Shown here: positions 35,440 through 47,000 of the stretch, piece after piece
How positions within the stretch are numbered: position 1 is the first letter of the stretch
Layout of the letters: every line of letters begins with the position of its first letter
Assembly: GCF_027942865.1 (NCBI RefSeq)
Contig: NC_134520.1
Coordinates: forward strand, 3,160,501 to 3,224,500
Source of the DNA: Odontesthes bonariensis
Taxonomy: Eukaryota > Chordata > Actinopteri > Atheriniformes > Atherinopsidae
DNA length: 64,000 nt
Direction of reading: 5' to 3'
Translations under genes and position numbers: made by a program
The notes under the pieces: generated by a model
What the model saw: the letters and a program-made list of their open reading frames with translations, nothing else
Databases searched by the model: none
Told to the model about the DNA's origin: nothing

Positions 35440-38400
35440 TTAAATTACTTCAAAAAGACTTAAAACTCCATTCCTCAATGGAACCTGTTGAACAGTTGTG
35501 GGTTTGTTCTTGTTGTTCTCTTCGTCTCCATCATCTGTTAATGGAGAAGAAAAGAGGGTGATTAAAGGAACACAAGCTGCGAGGCCCTGAAAATAGTGTG
35601 CTTAGGAATGAACTATAATTACCTGGGGAATAACCATTGCCCATTCAATTCTCAAGTGAACTTCCTGTTAAACAAAGCACAAAAACTATTTTTCTGCAAC
35701 GAGTGATGAACAACACGGTGCGCAGCCTAAGTTGAGGCCTGATGCATCTTAAATATGGAGTAGTGTATGATGTGATAGCCTCTGATAGCGGACTTGTGTC
35801 TGTGCTTGTCCTGTTGGATCTCAGTGCTGCATTTGATACGGTCGATCACAGTATCTTATTACACAGACTTGAACATGTTATTGGGATTAAAGGAACTGCA
35901 TTAGGCTGGTTTAAATCATATTTATCTGATAGATTTCAGTTTGTTCTTGTAAATGAAGAATCTTCCTCACACACCAGAGTAAGTCATGGAGTTCCCCAGG
36001 GTTCTGTGCTTGGACCGATTCTTTTTACTTTATACATGCTTCCATTAGGTAACATTATTAGACAGCATGGCATAAATTTCCATTGCTATGCTGATGATAC
36101 TCAGCTGTACTTATCTATAAAACCAGATGAACCCAATAGGTTGGTCAGACTACAAGCATGTCTTAAAGACATAAAGACCTGGATGACTCAGAACTGTCTG
36201 CTGCTAAATTCAGACAAAACTGAAGTCGTTATCTTTGGACCTGAGCGTTTCAGGGAGAAATTGTCTAGCTATATAGTTACTCTAGATGGGATTTCCTTGG
36301 CTTCTAGTTCTACAGTGAGGAACCTTGGAGTTATTTTTGACCAGAACTTATCATTTGACTCGCATATAAAACAGGTTTCTAGGACTGCCTTCTTTCACCT
36401 TCGTAATATTGTTAAAATCAGGAACATCTTGTCTCAGAGTGATGCAGAAAAACTAATTCATGCATTTGTTACTTCAAGATTGGACTACTGTAATTCTTTA
36501 TTATTGGGCTGTCCTACATATTCTCTGAAAAGCCTTCAGTTGATCCAAAATGCTGCAGCCAGAGTTTTGACGAGAACTAACAGGAGAGATCATATTTCTC
36601 CAGTTTTAGCTTCTCTTCATTGGCTCCCTGTTAAATTCAGAATAGAATTTAAGATTCTTCTCCTCACATATAAAGCTCTTAATGACCGAGCTCCATCATA
36701 TCTTAAAGATCTCATTGTAAGATATTTTCCTAACAGAGCACTTCGTTCCCAAACTGCAGGTTTACTTGAGGTTCCCAGAGTTTCTAAAAGTAGAATGGGA
36801 GGCAGAGCCTTCAGTTATCAGGCCCCTCAATTGTGGAATAAGCTGCCAGTAAATGTCCGGGAAGCAGACACCCTTTCCACTTTTAAGACCAGGCTTAAAA
36901 CTTTCCTTTTTGATAAAGCTTATAGTTAGGGATGGCTCAGGTGATCCTGAAACATCCCATAGTTAAGCTGCTATAGGCCTAGACTGCTGGGGGGCCTCAT
37001 CTGACACACCTTTCCTCACTTTACTCTCTTTATGTATATGTGATATTATTGTGGTCATTAACTCGTGTTTCCCTGTTCCAACAGATATCCTTTGAATGGT
37101 GTTACAGTGCCGCCGTCGCGGTGGCCCCCTGCCCCCTCCCCCCCCCCCCCCTTTTTCTGTCTTCTCAAACCCCAGCTGGTCGAGGCGGATGGCCACCCTT
37201 CCTGAGTCTGGTTCTGCCAGAGGTTTCTTCCTGTTAAAAGGGAGTCGTTTCTCTCCACAGTCGCCTCAGGCACGCCGCTCAGGCCGGGAGATTGGACCGA
37301 AAAACAAAAAGTTTTCAGTGCAATCTGTTGGTTTTCTTAGCTAGGAAATTGTTTTTGAATTGGCTCTATATGAACGAATTGGATTATTTTATGAATTATG
37401 ATTATTATTAATTAATTGAATTCCAATTGGCTTGAATTGGACTTACTATCTAAGTGCCTTGAGATGACATTTGTTGTATTTGGCGCTATATAAATAAATG
37501 AATGTGCTTACATAGGCCAGAAAAATCGGCTGCAGATCCAGGCCGGTGCCGACTCATCCAGGCTTCCTGATGCGCCAACGGCCGCTGGGTTCTGCGCTGG
37601 CTTGGGCTGTACGAGAGGCCTAAGTGAGGTAGCTCAGATGGAGAAAGGCAGTCCCTCGGCAGCTCTCTCCTGTGGCTTTTGGACCCTGGGGAGTATGTGC
37701 AGTACTCCTCCCTGGAATATTTGGACTGGGGATGGTCGTTCCATCCCAGCTCCCTGTGGCGTTTCCTCAGGACGGAGCGGTGGGGCGACAAGGCTAGAGC
37801 CGCCAGCGCCGAGGAAGAGTGGCCCCCGGTGGCCTTGGAGCTTCTCGCACAGAGACGGCAGGGAGGGCCATTAAAGGAAGCCGACTTGTTCTGGCATGCA
37901 AACTTGTGGTAAAGTTTCATGAAGTCTTCGTCAATTTTCTTTGGCGAGTAAGAGGTGGAGCGCGGTGGCAGTAAGGAGTCAAAGGAGAGGTGTCGTCTGA
38001 GTCTGTGATGGCCGTCTGCTGTCCTGGCTGACAGAGGAGAGCGAGACTGAGGCTGCAAAGACTGATGGGAGTCTTGAGGGTAAAGCATCCTTAGCTGCAC
38101 AACCGGCCTCCGAGGGGGGGAGGACAGAGATGTGGACAGCGACCGAGGCCTCATTGGCTCTCGGGAACAGCTGACCATGGAATATTCTTTGGGGCTTCTG
38201 GAAAACGCATGAGGCGACCTACTGAGGGTGGTCCTCACTATTGCTTTGAAAGGACTCTGCCTGAGAGGGGAGCTGTAGATACCGGGCCTCTCTCTTACAG
38301 CAGGGCTCTCTGTTGCACATGTGGAGCGGCCTGATCGATGTGACGGCTCGGGAAACCTTTTAAGCCTGAAGGGTGGATCCTCGGATGCTTCGGCAGCAGC

Positions 38401-40371
38401 GTGGCGAGGTTGTGAAAGCCAGGCGGTGTAAATGGACGCACGCTCTCCCAGCTGGGGCAGTTTGGGTGGGGACAGCTGACCCACAGTGAAGGTCTCATTC
38501 AGTGAGATTTCTTTCGGTTCAAAGATCTCAGAGAAATTCATCACACGGACTGGATGGGGCCGCTCTCTTCTCAGCAAGCCTCTCTCCTTACCAGCAGAAC
38601 GAGGGGTTGTTTCAGCCCTCACCAGCTGCCTTTTCACGGGGCTGCTGGAGCGATCCCTGAGCAGCGACCTGCTGCTCATCTCTATTGGGTTGCAGTTGGC
38701 GTGTCTCAGCGAAACATCGAAGGTGCCGTTGAGATTGCTTCTTTTTGACTGCTGCCGCCACCTGCGGTACCTCCTCAGCACCGAGTCGGCCGCCGCAGAG
38801 ACATGCTGCCGGTGCCAAGCTCTCCCTATTCGACTAACCATGCTGGGGTAGAGCTCCACCAAGGAACTGCCGTTACTACTCAGAGACATTTGCAGGTCCT
38901 CGTCCTGATCCTCTGGCTGGAGTTCACCCTCAGAAAAGCTTTTCAAACTCGCTTCCAATGAGCCAACAGTTCCGTCTGTGGAGTTAAATGGCGAAAATAA
39001 AAGTCAGACACACTTTTTTCTTGGCAATAGCTGCTCAAAAAGATTGACTTCTTTTGTGCCCTTACTGTGATTGTCCACCACAAACTGGATGATGGAGTCA
39101 CAAGACTCATCTTCTCCATCCTCTTGATGAGTGACGTCCAACTATTGAAAATACACCACGATTACTTTAAGCTACATTAGATATTCAGTGCAGAAGTGTT
39201 TGATAAATGTAGGTATATGCACCTGAGAGTCTCCTGTAATGTCCTGTGCTGTAGAAGAAAGGTTACAGAAATTAATGTAGACAAAATTGAAGTGAAGCAC
39301 AAAGACATCTGCTTATTTTTTTGCTAGAACCTTACCATTTAATGACAACTCGCTCAAATCTGTCGGGCTCTGAAGAGAAGATACGTGCGATTAAAGCATA
39401 TATATATATCGATGCAAAGGGTACTTAGTGTCTGAATTTACTGGCAGTCACTAAGTTTGTGTGATTCAGTTTGTGTACATGACTGCATAGGAAGAAGATA
39501 GCAACCCAAACCTTGGACTGCAGTATGTCCAGCGTTTTTTTGGACAAGTTTATGTAGTGTCCAAGTGCTTCACCATGAAAGAAAGACAGGAAAGATACTG
39601 CAATTAGTCCAGGAAACAAAAATGGTGCAGGAGCAACTGTTATGTTCTATTACTCCGTGCTCTTCCATTTGTGTTAATGTTTTATTCTCTAAGCTGTCAA
39701 ATGGGTATATTCAACCATAGCAAACCAGCAAATGTCCGGCGAGTTAACGATTGGCTTAGAGATGAGTCCAATAATGTTTATGAACGAAAGACTTGTTTAA
39801 AAAAAAAAAAAAAAAACTTTGAATGGGACAAGTATACAGCATTTCTTCTCATTTCAGTTTGTTGGTAGGCAGTAACAGTGAGATACCAGTAGATGGCGTC
39901 AAAGGATACATTCAAATACAGTATACAGAAGTCAGTAAGAATGGTAACTAATATGTCTGGTACTCATCCTTTTACTTTATGCAATTTAGTTACACAGCGG
40001 TTCATTTCACGACTGTCCAATATGAATTTGCATCGCTGTAAAGTTATTTGTTAACGTAACGTTACAAACCGTTTTATTAATACTTAAAATGACGGAAAGA
40101 AACAACGTTTTGTTTTATAAAAAACTTACTGCTGGATTTTAGATTGCTGAGGTTCACCTCTAACCCTCCGTCTTGGTGCTGAAGTCTTGAATACTGTTGA
40201 AAACAATCGCAAAGTTTAGCAAACTCGCAGACTTTCCCTTAAGCTAACGCTATCTAATTCTGTCGAGTCTCGTAAACATTAACATTAACAAACCTTGTCT
40301 ATGATTCGATCCAGTGACATTTTAAAGTTGAGGCTATTTTCATACAATCGTTTCTTGACGAGCTGCTCCAT
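35440..40371 (-). CDS. HJURP/Scm3-like centromere histone chaperone candidate, eight exons
   Basis: Exons in transcript order are 40294-40371, 40130-40193, 39512-39567 (or to 39597, also in frame), 39336-39369, 39223-39248, 39066-39141, 37512-38975 and 35440-35534. Phases close and give about 630 residues. The N-terminus reads KRLYENSLNFKMSLDRIIDKY and then QHQDGGLEVNL, resembling the Scm3/HJURP helix that grips CENP-A with H4. The acidic segment is DLSELSLN, DITGDSQ, EDGEDESCDS. The large exon 7 is Ser/Arg/Pro-rich with many SP sites (possible CDK targets), FSEIFEPKEISLNETFTVG near residue 260, and a conserved-looking block KIDEDFMKLYHKF (about 458-470), PPCRLCARSS, SALAALALSPHRSVLRKRH. Family assignment is from memory of the Scm3/HJURP pattern and is not certain. 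Another cell-cycle SP-rich protein is possible. It diverges from aasdh and converges on ppat. Confidence 0.6.
35750..37500 (+). mobile_element. 5'-truncated L2/CR1-group LINE
   Basis: A reverse-transcriptase frame of nearly 400 codons runs to 36929, starting only at the RT domain (LVLLDLSAAFDTVDH). It includes HGVPQGSVLGPILF, the catalytic YADDTQLY and a C-terminal tail SLHWLPVKFRIEFKILLLTYKA (split motif) that is common in L2/Rex1-type elements. The endonuclease is absent, so the copy is 5'-truncated. The 3' UTR has a C-homopolymer near 37138-37151 and ends TTTGGCGCTATATAAATAAA, the usual L2-like tail. The long open frame suggests a fairly young copy. It lies antisense in the last intron of the HJURP-like gene and makes up about 90 percent of that intron. 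Confidence 0.85.
39886..39897 (+). promoter_or_regulatory. Candidate CTCF site in intron 2 of the HJURP-like gene
   Basis: CCAGTAGATGGC fits the core CCASYAGRKGGC at all twelve positions. Motif evidence only. Confidence 0.35.
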
Positions 40372-41074
40372 ATTTCGTATGAAAAGTATATTTTCCTGTC
40401 CCTCTCAGACACTTGAAACTGTAGCGGGGCAAGTTATAGAGAAAGGCGCTTTCAGTTAGAGTTTCTCCTTCAAAAATATAGCGAAATGTGATTGGACAAT
40501 ATATAAGCGGTGCCTTCAGAAGTACTCGTAAATCGCGCTTACCAAAAGTAGTGCGATGAATTGTTCACTTAATAGGCAAACTGCAAATGGAGGGCTTAAG
40601 TGGAATTGATAGTGACAGTGGTGAGGTTGCGTTACTATTCGGGCTCATATATATATATATAAAGCACATATATATATAATATTTAATTGATAAATAGTTA
40701 TGACATTTGAAGGATATATAGAAAATACGGATGCATTTTGAACACACTAAATTGGATCAAACTTTTAAATAATCAGATAAATAATTCATTATAATGTGTT
40801 GTTGGTACATTATCGATAGCAGTGACCATGTGGTTAGTAGCATCTAAAGGTGTTGGCACGTCCGAGCTTTTTAGAACAGCATCCAAACGTACCCACTACT
40901 GAAACGTCATTTTCCTGCAACGCGTCATCTACATTCGACAAAACCTACTCATTCTTCGTATAAACAAAACCCGATTCACGTGAACCGAGTTCCATTTGAA
41001 CAGTACTAAATAGATGTTTAATAGATTCGGCATTGACAGAGAATGAGCGGGTGATCGGTGAACGTCTTTTCGGG
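40372..41074. promoter_or_regulatory. Divergent promoter of the HJURP-like gene and aasdh
   Basis: About 700 bp between the two start codons. On the HJURP-like side, read on the minus strand, CCAATC (40490-40495) is followed by TTTCGC and then TTTGAA (40469-40474). This CCAAT, CDE-like, CHR-like order is typical of G2/M genes. The middle holds an AT microsatellite-like run near 40650-40680. Confidence 0.5.
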
Positions 41075-44000
41075 ATGCCTGCTCGGACGCTGCAGGAGCT
41101 CGTTTCCGCCGCCGCCTCTCTGCACGCGGACAGAGCGGCCGTGACGTACGACAGCGGCTCAGCATCTGGCGGTCTAGTGTCTCTGTTGTACAGGGATTTG
41201 GCTGAACTTGCCGGGGAACTCTCACATGTTTTACTGGTGAACTGTTGTCACAGCGTCGGCGTTATCGGCCTGTATTGCAGCGATGACCTGCTCCTACCTG
41301 TTTGGATTCTGGGGTAAGTTGCAACAACTACACGCGCGCGTGTTTGCAGCAACAACGCATAAACCATAAACAGGGTGGCCGCGGGTCCTTAACCCTGATG
41401 CATAAGTGGGGTCAAAAATGACCCCAGGGGTTGTTATTCTTCAAAATCTCTGACATTAAAAGTTTTCACACTTCCATATTCCAGGTATTCCTCATAAAAC
41501 ATGTTTGTGACTTGAGGCCATTTGAATTTTTAAAAATGTTTTTATACATTTTAAGAAATTGCAGTTTTTGTGTCACTACCCCAGTTTTTCATAAGCGGGG
41601 TCAAAAATGACCCCAAGCCTTTCCTATAGAATCTCAAGGGTTTGCTTTGGGGACTTTTGATTCTTACCAAATGTGAAAGGAAGATGCAAGAGTTTCTATG
41701 CTCTCTTTGTTACGTGGGGTAGAAGAGGTCAAAGAGGAAAGATAAAGAAAGCATAGAAATACTATCCTCAAGTTAAAATTCAGGGTCTGCATATAAAAAA
41801 GAAGACAACCTGAGAGCAAGCAAGGAAACAATATGACATTCAGATAAACTGACGTTGCGTCAAAGAGGAAGGAGACAAGTCCTGCTGATATCTGACTAGC
41901 TCAGTCAACTTGGGGGCGGAGTGTGACTGGCTGAAACCTGATTGGCTCTAAACAAAAGTTAGAAGAAATGATAACGACATGAACAATGCCGTAAAATGAA
42001 ACAAAATAAGAATAATCAGAAGGATAGAAATAAGAGGCTTCCTGCCTGGAAGAAAATATGCATACTCCTGTGAGGGGAAATCTGTATCTGAAATGGCACA
42101 CAAAACTAAAAAACAAAAAATTTATGAAGTGGCACACAAAACTTCTTATCTCACACACTTGCATCCAAAACTTGTTTTTTTTATGACGTACCCTGAGACT
42201 GTACAGTCACGGTCAAAATTCTTGGCACACCCAATTTGTGTGTAATTCAGACGTTCTTCAGAAATAGATGTAAACATTTCCCAGTTTTGTGTAATCAGAA
42301 TAGTCTACTTATAGGGCCAAGTTTGTTAAAAAAAAGTACCTGCATGAAATATACCTCCGAAACAATTACACACTCTGCTCATTAATATTTATTGGCTGAA
42401 CTTTCTTTTCTTTTCTTTTTTTCTTCAATCATTTATCTTTGAATATAAAATACTGTTGGATGGAAACACAGATAATTCCGAAATAAAAAGTGTTAGGTAG
42501 AAGGGGAAAACAGTCTGTGGAAAAAAGGTGAATATGATGAAATGCAATTGAAATATCAAATCAAATTACCTACAAATACACAAACAACGTTACATAAAAC
42601 TCTTTCAAGAGCTCATATTTGTGTTATTAATTGACCAAAGATAAAGATGACTGTAAAGCTGTCATCAGGGATTCCATCATGTCAGTTTAATTTCTATTAA
42701 TTTCTTGTTATGTCATTGGATTATTTCTAATATTTTTTAAAGATTTTTTATGTTATTTCTTGTAAAAAAAAAAGTTATAAATAAACTTGTTAAATGTAAA
42801 ATCAGTTTTTTGTTGACTCAAATATAATGAATATAATCACCTTTAACCAAAATGAAAGACATTTTTTAAATTCATTGCAAAAACACATTGATTCTAATTG
42901 GGGTCATTTTTGACCCCACTCATGGAAGAGAGTAGGTATCGGTCGCTCATGCATCCAAGGGTTAAAAAGTCTTAAAAAGTCGTAAATCAATTTTCCTGAA
43001 AATAAGACCTTAAAAAGTATTAAATTGTCTTAAATTCAGATTGCATGAGTCTTAAATATTTGTGTATTTTTCTTTTTGCTCTAAAGGAACAGTATTTTTT
43101 TTTCAAATATATTTACTTGATTTTATAAGCATTTGTTCATGGGACTTAAATGTTCTGAAAATATTGTAATAAATTTAATTTAGGACAGTGATGACACTTT
43201 TGTGATCTTTTCGCATGACACATTTAGTCGATGTTCTTAAACTCAACCGTCATTTGTCATTTTACCATACTGTCAGTGTGTTTACTTGGAAATACTTGGT
43301 ATTTCCATCGTATGTTTGGTCTTAAATTTCATTTAGAAGTGGTATTAAAAGGTCTTAAAAAGTCTTAAATTTAACTTGTTTATACCTGTATACACCCTGA
43401 TAAATCTGGGTGTGCTTTGTTGTCAGGATTCTGGAGTGCGCTGCCGCATATGTCCCCCTGGATCCAGAGGCTCCTGGGCTTCTGTCTGCCAGAGTCATGA
43501 GTCAGTGTGGCCTCAAGTACTGCGCTGTGAAGACTGACCTTTTGCAGGTTGAGCTTTTTTATTTATTTTTTTTTTTTTTATGTGCATAAATAAACAAAAG
43601 TTCTGTACAATTTTTGCAAAATTATTTCCCTTCCCCCATCAAGCAATTCCAGGCAGTGCTCATCAAATATGTGTCTGTGGAGGTATTTTTGGAGCTGCCC
43701 AAGTTCAAGCTGACTCTGATGCAAGTCGGGCGGCTTCCTTTAGCTGAGCCTGAACCTGGAACCGAGACGGCGAGCGGTGCTGGTGTCCGTGATCCGTCCG
43801 TGTTGGTAAAGGACAGAGACCTGGCGTATGTGCTGCACACATCTGGAACCACAGGCCCGCCCAAAACAGTGAAGGTCCCACACAAGTGTATACTCCCCAA
43901 TATACTGCATCTGAGGTGAGTAAGGATACAGGTGTTTTTTTTTGTTTTTTTTTCCTGATTACTGTGCATCTGCTCAAAAACCAACTGCCTTTATCTCTGC

Positions 44001-47000
44001 TCAGATCCTTGTTTCAGATGAGTGCAGATGATGTGGTTTTTCTTGCCTCGCCTTTAACCTTTGACCCCTCTGTGGTGGACATATTCCTGGCCTTATCATC
44101 CGGGGCCCAGCTTCTCATTGTTCCCGCCGTAATCAAGAAGATTCCCAGTCAACTTGCTCAGCTGTTGTTCGAAGAGCACAGAACCACCGTCCTGCAGGTA
44201 GGTGGCCGCCGACCCGTCAGCGCTCGCTTTCAGCTGGGACGGTTTTGTCTCTATGAGTTGCTATTTTTCGTGTTTCCTCAGGTCACACCCAGTCTGCTGC
44301 TGCGCTTCGGCCATCGTATTTTAAAGCGGGACGTGTTGTCGTCTGGCACCTCGCTGCGGGTGTTGGCTCTGGGGGGGGAAGCCTGCCCGTCGCCAACTCT
44401 GCTGAGGAGCTGGAGACACGAGGACAATAAGACCCGCATCTACAACATCTACGGTGTTACTGAGGTCTCCTGCTGGGCCTGCTGTTACAGAATACCCGAA
44501 GCTCTGCTGCAGTCCAGCAACGTGTGAGTGTTTGAAAAGTTTCAGAATGTCTCTGGTGGATTTACAGTATTCTGCAGATATTAAAGATTGCAGAGCTTGC
44601 AGCACGGCGTCTCCTGTGCCTCTCGGGACTCCTCTGATGGACACGGTGGTGGAAGTGAGGGATGAACGTGGCTGCGTGGTCACAGAGGGGGAAGGACAGG
44701 TGTTCATAGGTATGGAAAGATTTTGATGAGTGCACCACAGGTGAATAACACTGAGTTGAACAAAATCCATTCAGATCCATATGGCTTTTTGCACAGGGGG
44801 AGAGGACAGGGTGTGTCTCCTGCATGGTGAGGACAGCGTCACTTCAGGCACGATGAGAGCAACTGGAGACTGGGTGAATGTTCAGGAAGGACAGCTGTAC
44901 TACCAAGGACGGAGAGACAGAATGATCAAACGTAATGGAAAACGGCTGAGCTTGGACAGTTTACAGCAAGTAAGATGCTTTTTTTTGTGTTTAAAAAAGA
45001 ATAAATGAATAAATACGACTCTAAAATCAAGTGTATTCTAGGTATTTCAGATGATTTAACTTTCTACTTATCCTCTGAATCTGTTCATGATGTTATGTAC
45101 CCGAGTCGATGAGAAAATGCACGATGAGAAACCCGTGCAGACTTTTCCAGATTGATGGACCCCTCTTCGTCTTTGCTGTTATGCTACCAACCTGCTGCCC
45201 ATTAAACACCTTTCTTTTTCTTTATGTTTTTCTTATTTTTCAGCACCATTCAACTCTTCCAATATTTAACTGCCTCTGTCTCTACTTCTTTAGCACATTT
45301 AGCTGGGATCAAATTCATAATGAGAGTATGATTTATTTATTTTTTATTTCACAGAAGTTGTTCAAATTTTCAGTTTTCACAACTGATGAATAACCAAGCA
45401 GTTGCCTGTCACCTGAAAGCACAGCAGCAGTTGTAAAATGCTTGTCCCCTTCCTCCAGCTACTGCTGAGTCTGCCTCAGGTGGAGGCCTGCGCCGTGGGT
45501 CTCTACGGAGGCTTTCGACTCCTCGCCTTTGTCGTGGCCTCCGCTGCTGGAGACCAGGTGGCAGCGTCCACCTCCTCATCTGTCCAGCAGCGAGCCGAAC
45601 AAGCCAGCTCTGCCTCTGCTGAGCGTCAGCAGAACCTGCCCCTCTCTGTCAAACACCACCTGGAGGAGCCAGGCGGTGCAGATGGAGATCTAAAGAGTCT
45701 CCTTCGGAACCAGCTGTCTCTGCTGCTGCCCTCTCATGGAATCCCCGACGCGCTGGTGCTCGTCCCAGCCCTTTGTCTGACTCCTCATGGTGAGCGCCAG
45801 ACCCAAAAGAGCATCAGACGCGCAGCTCGTTCAGTTATCGTTCTAACCGTTTGGTTTTTTGACAGGCAAAGCAGACATGGAGGCACTGATGAGAATATAT
45901 GAAAGCCAGAAAGAGTGTTTAGAGTCCCCACAAGGAGATCCCAGCAAACTAAAGCAAACTCTTCGGGCTTTATGGCAGGTATTTCCACTTTTGATGACCC
46001 AGTGTGAATAACTTGTTGAAACTTCATGCTTTAGCTTAGAATGTTACGTGTTAGGTTAGGTTTATTATAAGGAACCTTTGATCATTTGAGAAAGTTAAGT
46101 AAATAAAAGATCTAGTCTGTAGAAATATTATATAGTTATTGTGGAGTCTCCATGTTGCTGTGGGCAGGAATGATCATCTGTACTGACCCTCTATAGACCA
46201 GAGCTGAAGAAGCCTCTGACTGAAGACACTCTTTTTGAACCGTCTATCAACAGGACACATTAGGTCTTGCTGCAGATGCGACCGTTGACGAGCAATCCAA
46301 CTTCCTGTTCAGCGGGGGAGATTCTCTGAAGGCGCTGCGTCTTTGTGAAGACATCGTCACCACCGTTGGAGTGACCTCACAGGAGCTTTTGGAGGTCATA
46401 CTTGACGGGACCTTCTCGGACGTACTGCGCCATGTAACGCTCGCGCTGCCGGGTCAGAACAACCCTTCGTCGCAGAATGAAGCCAGGAAACGGCTCGCTG
46501 ATCCTCCCTCTGTGGTTCTTGCAAAGAGAGAACGCAAAGCAGCCGAGACGCTGCAGGCGGAGAAACGTGCCGTCACGGTTGTAAGACGTGCGGGCGAGGT
46601 GATGGAGATGAACATCGGGAAGTCAGACGTGACAAGGAAGCTGCAGGACGACAAAACAGGACGACAAGATGCTGACGTGGGCCTCAGTCTGAGCTGGTCC
46701 TCAGACACTGGCAGATGTGTGGACGCCTCTCCGGTGCTTCTAGTGCAAGATGGAGCAGATGAGGGATCTGATGTGGCCACGGCAACAGTGTTCATCGGCT
46801 CCCACTCCCACAGGTTGCAGGCTTTGGACCTGGTCACGGGGAGTCTTCGGTGGGAGCGAGTTCTCGGGGACAGAATCGAGGCCTCAGCTGCCGTATCTCA
46901 CTGCGGCACCCTCGTTGCTGTGGGTCAGTATCGGTTCTCATTGTTTCTCACTGAATCATTTATATGTAGCCGACTTTTTAGATGACTTCCGTGAGTTCTT

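Noticed and set aside
37486-37511. C-terminus CKHIHLFI for the HJURP-like protein
   Set aside because: These residues come from the LINE tail beyond a good GTAAGC donor. A spliced last exon at 35440-35534 keeps the phase. Retained only as a possible unspliced form.
41033-41074. Upstream in-frame extension of aasdh (about 14 residues)
   Set aside because: It begins with TTG rather than ATG; the ATG at 41075 gives MPARTLQELV, which aligns with the human start.
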